This document shows positions 1 through 8,497 of a DNA stretch of 64,000 bases, piece after piece. The notes under the pieces are model-generated. The model ran no database searches, was not told the origin of the DNA, and saw only the letters and a list, made by a program, of their open reading frames with translations. Position 1 is the stretch's first letter. Each line of letters opens with the position of its first letter. The DNA comes from Campylobacter anatolicus (GTDB lineage Bacteria > Campylobacterota > Campylobacteria > Campylobacterales > Campylobacteraceae). The translations under genes were made by a program, and so were the position numbers. The stretch is from the NCBI RefSeq assembly GCF_018145655.1, contig NZ_JAGSSY010000003.1:186001-250000 (forward strand). Reading direction: 5' to 3'.

Positions 1-1
1 A

Positions 2-337
2 AATACTAAAGGCGATCTACTAAAAGCTGTTATAAATTTTAGCAAAGAGTGGCGAAAAGATAAATATCTACGTAAGCTTGAAGCGATGATGTTAGTGTTA
101 AATCGTGAGAAAATTTTCTTACTAAGTGGAACTGGCGATGTTGTAGAGCCAGAAGATGGCAAGATAGCAGCGATTGGTAGTGGCGGTAACTATGCACTTT
201 CAGCAGCACGTGCTTTGGATAAATTTGCCAATATGGATGAAGAGGAGCTGGTAAAGCAGAGTCTAAATATCGCAGGTGAAATCTGCATATATACAAATAC
301 AAATATAAAAACTTATGTAATTGAGGATGAAAAATAA
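2..337 (+). CDS. hslV: ATP-dependent protease subunit HslV (C-terminal part)
   Basis: C-terminal 111 codons of the HslV (ClpQ) peptidase; the reading frame is open from base 2, so the start and the catalytic N-terminal Thr lie outside the window. The family-typical stretches with GDVVEP and [18 protein letters not shown] are visible, the latter belonging to the proteasome-like fold. HslV forms a double hexameric ring that degrades unfolded proteins fed to it by HslU in the cytoplasm. The stop codon shares one base with the hslU start (TAATG), so the two subunits are translationally coupled. Identification is secure because of the HslU neighbour; only the missing 5' end is a limitation. Confidence 0.95.
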   Translation, partial: NTKGDLLKAVINFSKEWRKDKYLRKLEAMMLVLNREKIFLLSGTGDVVEPEDGKIAAIGSGGNYALSAARALDKFANMDEEELVKQSLNIAGEICIYTNTNIKTYVIEDEK

Positions 338-1659
338 TGAATATGACACCAAAACAGATCGTTGAATTTCTTGATGATTATGTTATCGGTCAAAAAGAGG
401 CAAAAAAGATAATAGCAATTGCACTTCGCAATCGCTACCGCAGAATGCAACTAAGCAAAGCTATGCAAGATGACATAATGCCTAAAAATATCTTGATGAT
501 AGGCTCAACTGGTGTAGGTAAAACAGAGATCGCAAGACGACTTTCAAAGATGATGGGACTACCATTTGTAAAAATAGAGGCGAGCAAATATACTGAAGTT
601 GGCTTTGTTGGGCGTGATGTTGAGAGTATGGTAAGAGACCTTGCAATGGCAGCGTTTAATCTAGTAAAATCAGAGCAGATAGAAAAAAACCAGGATAAAA
701 TAGACGCATACATAGAAGATAAAATCATCAAAAAATTACTTCCGCCTCTTCCAAAGGGTGCGAGTGATGAGAAGATGGCTGAGTATGAAAGAAGCTATGA
801 AAAAATGGTGTCAAAACTAAGAAATGGCGATCTAGATGACCTTAGTATTGAGATAGAAGTGCAACAAAATGCATTAGAAGCCGGCTCAAATGTTCCGCCA
901 GATATGGCACAAATGCAAGAGAGCTTTATAAAGATAATAGGCATAACAAATAAAGCTGTTAAAAAAGAATTAAAAGTAAAAGATGCTAAAAAAGCTCTTG
1001 AGAGCGAGGCTAATGATAAAATTTTAGACTTAGAACATGTTAAAGCCGAAGCACTTCGTAGGGCTGAAAACGAAGGTATTATTTTCATTGACGAGATAGA
1101 TAAGGTCGCAGTTAGCTCTGGTAATGGAGGTCGTCAAGATCCTAGTAAGGAAGGCGTTCAAAGAGATTTGTTGCCTATCGTTGAAGGCTCAAGTGTATCA
1201 ACTAAATTTGGAAATCTAAAGACTGATCATATCTTGTTTATCGCAGCTGGTGCATTTCACGTAAGTAAACCAAGCGACTTAATCCCAGAGCTACAAGGAC
1301 GTTTTCCGCTAAGAGTGGAGCTAAATAGTCTTGATGAAGACGCACTTTATCAAATTTTAACGCAGCCTAAAAACTCGTTACTAAAACAATACATCGCTTT
1401 ACTCGGAGCTGAAAATGTTAGTCTAGAATTTAGCGATGAGAGTATCCGTGAGATAGCTAAGATTGCTCAAAGTGCAAATGAAAAGATGGAAGACATTGGT
1501 GCAAGGAGACTTCACACAGTTATAGAGCGAGTTATAGAAGATATCAGCTTTGAGGCTAGTGAGCGAAGTGGCGAAAGTATAATCATCAGCAAAGAGCTGG
1601 TGAGCGAGAAGCTAAGTGATGTCGTTGAAAATCAAGACTTAGCAAGATATATATTATAA
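337..1659 (+). CDS. hslU: ATP-dependent protease ATPase subunit HslU
   Basis: AAA+ unfoldase that recognises, unfolds and threads substrates into HslV. The 440 residues are close to the usual length. Visible: Walker A GSTGVGKT at about 56-63, pore loop GFVG at about 89-92 (GYVG in many homologues), the intermediate domain at about 110-240 with its acidic and basic helices, Walker B IIFIDEID at about 248-255, and a C-terminus ending in ARYIL, the tail that docks into HslV and activates it. The start overlaps the hslV stop. era follows after 47 bp with its own strong ribosome binding site, so the three genes may be cotranscribed. Confidence 0.97.
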   Translation: MNMTPKQIVEFLDDYVIGQKEAKKIIAIALRNRYRRMQLSKAMQDDIMPKNILMIGSTGVGKTEIARRLSKMMGLPFVKIEASKYTEVGFVGRDVESMVRDLAMAAFNLVKSEQIEKNQDKIDAYIEDKIIKKLLPPLPKGASDEKMAEYERSYEKMVSKLRNGDLDDLSIEIEVQQNALEAGSNVPPDMAQMQESFIKIIGITNKAVKKELKVKDAKKALESEANDKILDLEHVKAEALRRAENEGIIFIDEIDKVAVSSGNGGRQDPSKEGVQRDLLPIVEGSSVSTKFGNLKTDHILFIAAGAFHVSKPSDLIPELQGRFPLRVELNSLDEDALYQILTQPKNSLLKQYIALLGAENVSLEFSDESIREIAKIAQSANEKMEDIGARRLHTVIERVIEDISFEASERSGESIIISKELVSEKLSDVVENQDLARYIL

Positions 1660-1706
1660 ATTTAAGATTACTTTAGTCTAATTTAAATTTAAAAATAAGG
1701 GGGCTT

Positions 1707-2576
1707 ATGAGATCAGGATTTGTAAGTATTATAGGGCGGACGAATGCAGGCAAAAGCTCTCTTTTAAACGCCTTGCTAAATGAAAAAATCGCTATCGTTT
1801 CGCACAAACAAAATGCAACAAGACGCAAGATAAATGGTATAGTGATGAATGGCGAAGATCAAGTTATATTCATAGACACACCAGGGCTTCACGAGAGTAA
1901 TAAAAAGTTAAATCAGCTAATGATAAATGAGGCGATAAAGTCAATGGGCGATTGCGACCTTATTATATTTATCGCTTCCATTCATGATAGCACCGAAAAC
2001 TATGAGAAATTCCTAAGTTTAAAGCCGACGAAACCACATATTTTAGTGCTTAGCAAAATTGATGAAGCCAAAAATGAAGCAGTACTAAAAAAAATGACGC
2101 AGTATAATAAATTTAGCGATCATTTCGTCTCACTCGTACCATTTAGCACGAAGCAGCTTACATACAAAAAACCACTTTTAGATGAAATCTGTAAATTTTT
2201 ACCAGAGCATCCATATTTTTACAACCCTGAGTTTATCACTACGACAAACGAAAAGGAGATATTTCGCGACTTTATTTTAGAAGCGATATATGAAAATTTA
2301 AGTGATGAGATCCCCTACTCTAGCGAAGTTATAGTTGATAAAGTTATAGAAAGAGATAACGTCACAAACGTATACGCCACCATCATTACCGAACGAGACA
2401 CACATAAGTCAATGATAATAGGTAAAAACGGAGAAACCATAAAGCGTATCGGCATAACAGCACGAAAACTAATCGCAATTTTAACTCAAAAGAAAATTTT
2501 CATAAAACTTGTAGTCATCGTTAAAAAAGGCTGGAGTAAAAATGAAAAAACTATCAAAAATTTAAATAATTATTGA
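1707..2576 (+). CDS. era: GTPase Era
   Basis: Essential GTPase that binds the 3' end of 16S rRNA and helps mature the 30S subunit. G1 loop GRTNAGKS is at residues 10-17, G3 DTPG at 57-60, and G4 is SKID at 116-119 where NKxD is usual. The C-terminal third is a KH RNA-binding domain with the GKNG loop at about 238-241. At 289 residues it is slightly shorter than E. coli Era (301). The ATG at 1707 follows an AAGGGG ribosome binding site. It stands just upstream of the DNA-uptake operon but is separated from it by 53 bp of AT-rich sequence. Confidence 0.95.
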   Translation: MRSGFVSIIGRTNAGKSSLLNALLNEKIAIVSHKQNATRRKINGIVMNGEDQVIFIDTPGLHESNKKLNQLMINEAIKSMGDCDLIIFIASIHDSTENYEKFLSLKPTKPHILVLSKIDEAKNEAVLKKMTQYNKFSDHFVSLVPFSTKQLTYKKPLLDEICKFLPEHPYFYNPEFITTTNEKEIFRDFILEAIYENLSDEIPYSSEVIVDKVIERDNVTNVYATIITERDTHKSMIIGKNGETIKRIGITARKLIAILTQKKIFIKLVVIVKKGWSKNEKTIKNLNNY

Positions 2577-2629
2577 TTTTTTATTTTGCTTATATTAAAA
2601 TAAAGTGAAAACCTTAATAAAGAGTTGCA

Positions 2630-4126
2630 ATGCTTAGAAAGAGAAATGGTAATAATCCAATCATCACTACCGATATGTATGAGCTTACAGCTTATAAATT
2701 TAGCAATGGCAGTGTTAGCTTGATAGACGCTAAAGACTCTATATCAAAGCAAAGCACATTTATCTCTTACTTAAATTTTAAAGATATAGCAACGACGACG
2801 ATTCAGATACCAAAAGAGACCAGCGAAGATGACCTGCTAGATGAAATCTCGCAAAGTATTTATAAAGAGCTTGAACTAAATCCGCAAAATGAGTACAAGA
2901 TAAGCTATCTTGAAAGCTTTAGTGATACTCAAAATCGCTTGTTTAATGTATTTATCGCCGAACATGAAACAATAATTAAAGCATATAAAAATATCAGCAC
3001 AAAGATACCTTACATCGACTATCTCATCGCTGCACCGCTTCTTTATAGCGTTGTATATAAACAAGATTTGCAACATACAAGCAATGACTGCTTTGTAAGC
3101 TTATCAAAAGACGATGCCTTTATCTGCGTATATTCAAACACAAAATATCTTTGTTCACGCCCATTAAGATATAGTATTAATTACATAAAAGATAAATTTA
3201 TCGAACAAAGCAAAGAACGAATAAGCGATATGAGCTTTTATGAAATTTTGCAAAATGGGATAAAAATAAACGATGATGAAAATGGTTATAATGCCGATCT
3301 TGACAGTATTTTGAGCGATTTTGCATTTGCTGTAAATAATATAATAAGCATAATTTCTAGAATTTATCTGATAGATATTGACAGAATTTTTATAGATTCT
3401 CAGTTAGGCGAGATCAAAAATTTAGATAAGCTAATGCAGGCAAAACTTGAAATAAAGAGTGAAAATTTAATACTAAATTCTAATAGATCAAAAACTAAAC
3501 CGAACAATAAACACGAACTTATGGCACTTTTAGCTAAAAATTACAAGAGTGATTTTTATCCAGAGTTTAACTTCTCAGTTATGCTACGCCCTGCCCCATT
3601 TGCAAGGCGAAAAAGTGGTAAATTTATACTCACGCTACTTTGCGTTGTTGCTTTAAGCTTAGCTTATCCTATATATAATTACATAGCTGGGTTTATCCTA
3701 CAAAAAAGTGCAAAAACACTCGATAATGGACTAAAAGACAAAGCCTTGCGTATACAAAACAGACTAAATGAGATAGCTAGTCAAAATGCAATCTTACAAG
3801 AGCAAAACAAGGTGGTATTAGAAGCTTTAGCACAAAAGCAAAATTTTATTACTCAAATTTATAATAGAAAAAATAATTACGTGATGAAAAGTATAAATAT
3901 TTATGAGATAAGTAGACTTATAAATGAGAGCGAGACTCAAATTTTAGCACTCTCAAACTATGACACAAACATCACTTTAGCAGTAATAAGCAACGATGAT
4001 AAAAAGATAGCAAACCTGATACGTCTGCTCTTAAATGTGCCTAAATATAGTGTAAGAGCTGATAAAATTTACTTTAATCAAACGCAAAAAAACTATGAAA
4101 GCAACATAAGTGTGGCGATAAGATGA
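2630..4126 (+). CDS. GspL-like / PilM-PilN-like inner-membrane assembly protein of the DNA-uptake system
   Basis: First gene of the transformation operon, 498 residues. Residues 1 to about 325 are soluble with no signal peptide and the look of a degenerate actin-like (PilM/GspL cytoplasmic) domain. A single membrane segment lies at about 331-350, preceded by positive residues (ARRKSGK), followed by a coiled coil at about 358-420 and a small C-terminal domain. This cytoplasmic/membrane/periplasmic order is that of GspL in type II secretion, equivalent to PilM fused to PilN in type IV pili. The stop overlaps the next, PilO-like gene by 4 bp. The assignment rests on architecture and gene order; the sequence itself is too divergent to recognise with certainty. 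Its predicted role is to anchor the motor ATPase to the inner membrane. Confidence 0.6.
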   Translation: MLRKRNGNNPIITTDMYELTAYKFSNGSVSLIDAKDSISKQSTFISYLNFKDIATTTIQIPKETSEDDLLDEISQSIYKELELNPQNEYKISYLESFSDTQNRLFNVFIAEHETIIKAYKNISTKIPYIDYLIAAPLLYSVVYKQDLQHTSNDCFVSLSKDDAFICVYSNTKYLCSRPLRYSINYIKDKFIEQSKERISDMSFYEILQNGIKINDDENGYNADLDSILSDFAFAVNNIISIISRIYLIDIDRIFIDSQLGEIKNLDKLMQAKLEIKSENLILNSNRSKTKPNNKHELMALLAKNYKSDFYPEFNFSVMLRPAPFARRKSGKFILTLLCVVALSLAYPIYNYIAGFILQKSAKTLDNGLKDKALRIQNRLNEIASQNAILQEQNKVVLEALAQKQNFITQIYNRKNNYVMKSINIYEISRLINESETQILALSNYDTNITLAVISNDDKKIANLIRLLLNVPKYSVRADKIYFNQTQKNYESNISVAIR

Positions 4127-4749
4127 GCGAGAAAATTTTAGCAAAATTAGATCAATTTTTAGAACTAAGAAGCAAAAGAGAAATTTCACTTATGACATTT
4201 ACTTGTGCTTTTTTAATCATATATGTTATTTTTGTATTGAGCTTTCAAAGCTCGAAGGAATTTTATAACAACGGCATAAATGAGTATGAAAATGCAAAGC
4301 TTGAACTTAAAAATACACAGCAATATCTTCGCTCTGTCAGCTCTGATGATGGTGATATAGAATTTGAGATAAAAAAACAACTAAATATACTAAAAAGTCT
4401 TCAAGATAGGAAGCAAGAGGCTAAAGAGTCCGATAGGCATCTTGCACAAAAATTAGACGAATTATCAAATTTATTGTTTGATGATGAGGCTTGGAGCGAT
4501 TTTTTACCGCAAATAATAGTATTAGCCAAACAAAATGATGTTAAAATTTTAAATATTGATAATAAATTTAAAACAAACAAAACAATAAATGCCGATATAG
4601 CACTGCTTGGGAGCTTTAAAAATATCTTGGGCTATATAGATAGTATCGAAAGAATAAAATCATCAATACAGATAAAAAAATTAGATATAAATCGCACAAA
4701 TAATATGCTTGGGGTAAATATGTCGTTGTCTACTTGGAGTTATAAATGA
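4123..4749 (+). CDS. PilO/GspM-like inner-membrane protein of the DNA-uptake system
   Basis: A 208-residue bitopic protein: short cytoplasmic N-terminus, one membrane helix at about 24-42, then a charged coiled coil (about 48-110) and a small C-terminal domain. This is the layout of PilO/GspM alignment-complex proteins. It overlaps both neighbours by 4 bp (ATGA) and sits in the position of pilO between the PilMN-like and PilP-like genes. No signature motif exists in this family, so architecture and synteny carry the call. Expected to dimerise with the preceding protein in the periplasm and to brace the secretin. Confidence 0.6.
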   Translation: MSEKILAKLDQFLELRSKREISLMTFTCAFLIIYVIFVLSFQSSKEFYNNGINEYENAKLELKNTQQYLRSVSSDDGDIEFEIKKQLNILKSLQDRKQEAKESDRHLAQKLDELSNLLFDDEAWSDFLPQIIVLAKQNDVKILNIDNKFKTNKTINADIALLGSFKNILGYIDSIERIKSSIQIKKLDINRTNNMLGVNMSLSTWSYK

Positions 4750-5120
4750 AAATTTTGGCACTGCTTTTTTGTTTTGTTTGTGTCGTTTTTTCATTAGATT
4801 ATAATGATATGATTTCATCTATCAAAGAGCCTCGCATCGGACTAAGCAAAGATGAGCTAAACTCAGTAAAAGATCCTTTTAAAGAGGAAACTTTTGATAA
4901 AAATTTAACAAACGAAATGAGCAAAATAGGCGATCTAACACTAACGGCAATCATAAACAACCGAGCAAAAATAAATAGCAAATGGGTAAAAGTAGGCGAA
5001 AAAATAGATGAATTTAGTCTTATAAAAATAGGTAAAAGTAGTGTTACACTTGTAAAAAATGGTGAAAAAATAGAACTAAATTTAAATGGAAATAAAAATG
5101 TTGCTATCAAAATTCAATAA
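4746..5120 (+). CDS. ctsR: PilP/GspC-like periplasmic protein, probable CtsR
   Basis: A 124-residue exported protein with a hydrophobic signal at residues 1-16. Residues about 60-115 form a small beta-rich module (TAIINNRAKIN, then VKVGEKIDEF, then VTLVKNGEKIELNL) matching the HR/PilP pattern, in which inner-membrane proteins contact the secretin N0 domain. It lies directly before the secretin gene, where ctsR lies before ctsD in C. jejuni, so ctsR is my best symbol; I recall that order from knowledge and have not checked sequence identity. It overlaps the preceding gene by 4 bp and the secretin start by 23-35 bp. Confidence 0.55.
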   Translation: MKILALLFCFVCVVFSLDYNDMISSIKEPRIGLSKDELNSVKDPFKEETFDKNLTNEMSKIGDLTLTAIINNRAKINSKWVKVGEKIDEFSLIKIGKSSVTLVKNGEKIELNLNGNKNVAIKIQ

Positions 5121-6624
5121 ATTTATCTGTATTTTTATGCTCTGCATAACTTGTATCAGTACGGTATTTGCCAACACTTGTCACAACAAAAGCTTTAGCA
5201 TGAAGATAGCAGATGGAGTAACTTTAAGTGATGTTTTAAATGAGCTTTCAGATATGTGTGAGTTTAGCATCGTAACAAAAGATATTCATAGCCAACGTGA
5301 GTTAAACGCACATCTATTTGGAGTAAATATTAAAAATATGCGTCTAAATGAAGTATTTAATCTACTTTTGAGTGAGAAAAATTTAAACTATGAATTTTCA
5401 AATAATATCTTAAAAATTTCATCTTTAAAGACAAAAATTTTTAAAATCGACTACATCACATCTGTGCGTGAAGGCACAGCTATAACAAAGGCTTCAGTAG
5501 ATGCATCTCCTGTGGAAATCGGAGAGAATAGCTCATCTTCAAGACAAACACAAAATAGTCAAAACGATACACAAAATAGTGATAATCTCATAAAAACTAC
5601 TGAAAAATTCGACTTCTGGCGAAATTTAAATATCGAAATAAAAGCGATACTAAACAATACAAGCGAAAGTATCATCGCTCCAGATCCTATCATAAATCAA
5701 AATGCCGGACTTATAAGTGTTACAGCGACACCGTCGCAGTTAAAACGTGTTGAACACTATATAGATGAACTACAAAAACGACTTAAAAAACAGGTCGTTA
5801 TAGATGTTTCAATCATATCAGTTGAACTAAACAGTGGATATAAACAAGGCGTTGATTGGTCTAAATTTGAGCTTGGTTTTAACTCTTATATCGGTAATAA
5901 CGTAGCAAATAAGCCATCTAGCATAACATGGAACAATCGCTCAAATAAACTAAGTGGCGGCTTCTCTCACACACTAAACATCGCCGCAAATTTAAATTTT
6001 AGCCTTGATGGTATGATAAATTTTCTTGAAACAAACGGTAAAACAAAGATTATCTCAAGTCCAAAGGTAACTACGCTAAATAACCAACAAGCTCTAATCA
6101 GTGTTGGCGATAATATAAACTACAGAGTTCTAGAAGAGACCGAAAATACCAACACTTCAAGCGATCGCATAACCACGACTTACAAACAATACTCCGTTTT
6201 TATAGGTATTTTGTTAAATTTATTACCAGAAGTTTCAGATGATAATAAGATAATGCTACGCATAAATCCGTCTTTAAGTACATTTAAATACGACGATGAT
6301 AGTTCTGCTACACAAAATACAGCTATACGCGAGATCGCACCAGATACTATACAAAAAAAGCTCTCAACAGTCGTTTGGGTCAATAGCGGAGATACGATCG
6401 TGCTTGGCGGACTTATCGGTCAAACAAAGGGTAAAGATAATACAAGAGTGCCAATACTTGCAGATATTCCACTTGTTGGCCATGTATTTAAAAGCACAAA
6501 AGACAGCATAAAAACAACCGAGCTTATATTTGTCATCACACCACGTGTTATAGATATGACAAAACCACAAGATATACAAAAACAGCTAAAAGAGCTTGAC
6601 TTATCAAGGTCAACATATGAGTAA
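5098..6624 (+). CDS. ctsD: Secretin of the DNA-uptake system (CtsD/PilQ/GspD-like)
   Basis: Outer-membrane secretin through which transforming DNA or a pseudopilus would pass. A signal peptide at about 1-25 ends in VFA; a small N-terminal secretin/TonB (STN) module follows at about 30-105, then a Ser/Asn/Gln-rich linker, an N-domain (SVTATPSQLKRVEHYIDEL) and the C-terminal secretin core ending with the conserved VPILADIPLVGHVF gate motif. I place the start at ATG 5098, where a good signal peptide begins, rather than at the in-frame ATG at 5086, which would put four extra residues before it. About 508 residues, typical for this family. It overlaps ctsR upstream and ctsP downstream. Confidence 0.85.
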   Translation: MLLSKFNKFICIFMLCITCISTVFANTCHNKSFSMKIADGVTLSDVLNELSDMCEFSIVTKDIHSQRELNAHLFGVNIKNMRLNEVFNLLLSEKNLNYEFSNNILKISSLKTKIFKIDYITSVREGTAITKASVDASPVEIGENSSSSRQTQNSQNDTQNSDNLIKTTEKFDFWRNLNIEIKAILNNTSESIIAPDPIINQNAGLISVTATPSQLKRVEHYIDELQKRLKKQVVIDVSIISVELNSGYKQGVDWSKFELGFNSYIGNNVANKPSSITWNNRSNKLSGGFSHTLNIAANLNFSLDGMINFLETNGKTKIISSPKVTTLNNQQALISVGDNINYRVLEETENTNTSSDRITTTYKQYSVFIGILLNLLPEVSDDNKIMLRINPSLSTFKYDDDSSATQNTAIREIAPDTIQKKLSTVVWVNSGDTIVLGGLIGQTKGKDNTRVPILADIPLVGHVFKSTKDSIKTTELIFVITPRVIDMTKPQDIQKQLKELDLSRSTYE

Positions 6625-7432
6625 AATTAACGCATACACCAATATAAAAGATATATTTATAAATGAAGATGATATAGAGAGCTTTGTAAATTTAGATCAA
6701 TCTATGTCCTGCTATAACAAACTCATATCAGCTATGCAAAAACCGCTAAAACTTATACTATTTTACGGTAGGCCAGGCAGTGGTAAGACATTTTTACTAA
6801 ATAAAATCGTAAACGATCTAAGTGGCAATAAAAATGTAATATTTTTTAGCTATCCGTTTTTCAAAGAGAGTAGCTTTATCACTGCTTTAAGCGAAAAACT
6901 ACTTAACAATGGTGAAAAATTTGATAATTTTGAAGAATTTATAAGTTTTTATAGCTTAAATTTTAAAGATAAAAATCTGATTAAAAATCAAGCCATAATC
7001 ATACTTGACGAGGCTCAACTATATCCAAATGAGCTTATAGAAAAGATCCGCCTTATGGCTGATACACGGTATTTTAAATTTTTATTTACTATACACAAGA
7101 CAAATGATGAAGATGTTTTAGCAAAAGATTATTTCACGACGCGTATATGGGAAAGCATAGAGCTAAAAAGTATAAACAAAAGTGAAATAACGCTATATAT
7201 CCAAAAAAAGCTAGAGCAAAAAGAGTATGAGAAATATCTAAATTTTAGCGATGCTGATTATGCTTTAGTGTATGATTTTTGTGGTGGGAACTTAAGAAAT
7301 TTAAACAAACTTATGTATAAATTTTTTGAGATTTGCGAATATTATGACGAGCATCGCCCATCAGCTCTTTATAATCAAAATGAGAAAATTCTAACGATGG
7401 CAGCACTAGAAACGGAGCTTATAAATGCTTGA
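6617..7432 (+). CDS. ctsP: ExeA-like AAA ATPase CtsP
   Basis: Cytoplasmic nucleotide-binding protein of the transformation system. Walker A GRPGSGKT is at about 51-58 and Walker B AIIILDEAQ at about 126-134, followed by a helical AAA lid, giving an ExeA/GspA-type ATPase without the periplasmic peptidoglycan-binding half. In C. jejuni CtsP is needed for transformation and is reported to work with the membrane protein CtsX, which fits the next gene. The start is set at ATG 6617 (271 residues) because AAGGT stands 6 bp upstream; the longer frame from TTG 6596 lacks a ribosome binding site. It overlaps the ctsD stop and the next gene by 8 bp each. Confidence 0.8.
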   Translation: MSKINAYTNIKDIFINEDDIESFVNLDQSMSCYNKLISAMQKPLKLILFYGRPGSGKTFLLNKIVNDLSGNKNVIFFSYPFFKESSFITALSEKLLNNGEKFDNFEEFISFYSLNFKDKNLIKNQAIIILDEAQLYPNELIEKIRLMADTRYFKFLFTIHKTNDEDVLAKDYFTTRIWESIELKSINKSEITLYIQKKLEQKEYEKYLNFSDADYALVYDFCGGNLRNLNKLMYKFFEICEYYDEHRPSALYNQNEKILTMAALETELINA

Positions 7433-7958
7433 AAGTAGCGATATAGCAAGGCTTGAAAAGGCTTATGAAATTTATAAAAGTAAAAACAAAGGCTATAAAT
7501 TTGATTATAAAATTTTATTTTTAGTTGCTATTTTTGTAATTTTTGCCATATATTTATTTGCTATCAATCCAAAATCAAAACAAAACACGATAGTAATGCA
7601 AAATACCACCATCCACCACACACAACCACAAAAGGAGCACAACCAAACTGCACAAATAATATATGAAGTTAAGCTTAAAAGCGAACAGGCAAAGGCAAAA
7701 TTTGAAGAAAGTCAAAGGCAAGACGAACTAGCCAATAAAATCGCTAAAAAGATAGAACAAAGCCTAAAGATAAAAGAGCCTAAGGATACAAATCAAGACA
7801 TAAGTCAAACTCAAAGCAACCAAAATGACACGAATGAACAAGGTTGGCTTAAACTAAATTTTATAGAGATTATGGGTGAGCCAAATGCTGGTTTTGATCA
7901 AAATAGCTCAACGCCAAAGATACAGATACAAATGCACGATATAAAAGGTGAAAAATAA
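7425..7958 (+). CDS. ctsX: CtsX-like bitopic membrane protein
   Basis: A 177-residue protein with a cytoplasmic N-terminus, one membrane helix at about 28-45 and a Gln/Lys-rich, low-complexity periplasmic region with predicted coiled coil (about 75-115). The C-terminal 45 residues look more ordered (GWLKLNFIEIMGEP). It has the position, size and topology of CtsX, the C. jejuni partner that ties CtsP to the inner membrane; the call is from context because low-complexity sequence is hard to compare by eye. It has the same layout as GspB/ExeB, the partner of ExeA, which is consistent. It overlaps ctsP by 8 bp, and its stop shares a base with the next start. Confidence 0.55.
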   Translation: MLESSDIARLEKAYEIYKSKNKGYKFDYKILFLVAIFVIFAIYLFAINPKSKQNTIVMQNTTIHHTQPQKEHNQTAQIIYEVKLKSEQAKAKFEESQRQDELANKIAKKIEQSLKIKEPKDTNQDISQTQSNQNDTNEQGWLKLNFIEIMGEPNAGFDQNSSTPKIQIQMHDIKGEK

Positions 7959-8497
7959 TGAGAAAATTTATATTTTTATGTATTATCTGCAATCAAATTT
8001 TTGCTATAAGTGCGAGTGAGATAGTAGCTGATTTTAGTGCTGGAGAGTATAAAAAGGTCTGTTCTAATGCCGTTGAAAGCTATTTTAAAAAGAGTGATGA
8101 TGAGGAGATTATGAGTCTTTATGGCATGGCGTGTTTAAAGTTACACGAGATTAATCGTCTTGCTGCACCTATGTTTAAACTAGTTAGAAATAAACAATCG
8201 CGTGAAAACGCAGCATATTTTGCTGATATTTTGCTTAAAAAAAAGTTGCTATATCACGCTGTGATCGATGATGTAGATATTAGCTATATACGTCTTCCTA
8301 GGAGTGATTATATATTGTCATTTATATTTGATAAATTTGTAAAAAAAGAGTACATAAACGATAGTGGAACATATATATTTAAAGAGGCAAACTCAGATAC
8401 ACACTACGAGCTTTCGGTAAAAGATGGCGAGATAAAAAGGCTTGTTTTAAGGATATTTAAAGATGAAGAGATAAAGACAGAGATAGAGTATTGGTGA
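7958..8497 (+). CDS. Exported protein of unknown function within the DNA-uptake operon
   Basis: A 179-residue protein not recognised as a named Cts component. A signal peptide is likely at about 1-17, followed by helical sequence that resembles one or two TPR-like repeats (SAGEYKKVCSNAVESYF and MSLYGMACLKLHEI). The C-terminal 60 residues look beta-rich, with alternating hydrophobics ending at EYW. Two Cys near residues 36 and 59 of the helical part could form a disulfide. It is linked by TAATG to the CtsX-like gene and by TGATG to ctsE, so it is translated with the machine. A pilotin-like or assembly role is possible but is inference only. Confidence 0.6.
   Translation: MRKFIFLCIICNQIFAISASEIVADFSAGEYKKVCSNAVESYFKKSDDEEIMSLYGMACLKLHEINRLAAPMFKLVRNKQSRENAAYFADILLKKKLLYHAVIDDVDISYIRLPRSDYILSFIFDKFVKKEYINDSGTYIFKEANSDTHYELSVKDGEIKRLVLRIFKDEEIKTEIEYW

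Noticed and set aside
435-731. 98-codon minus-strand frame inside hslU
   Set aside because: Lies antisense within a well-conserved gene, with no ribosome binding site and low-complexity sequence typical of shadow frames.
1658-1690. Imperfect AT-rich inverted repeat after hslU
   Set aside because: Bulged, weak, without a T-tract; AT-rich DNA produces such pairs often, and era may be cotranscribed.
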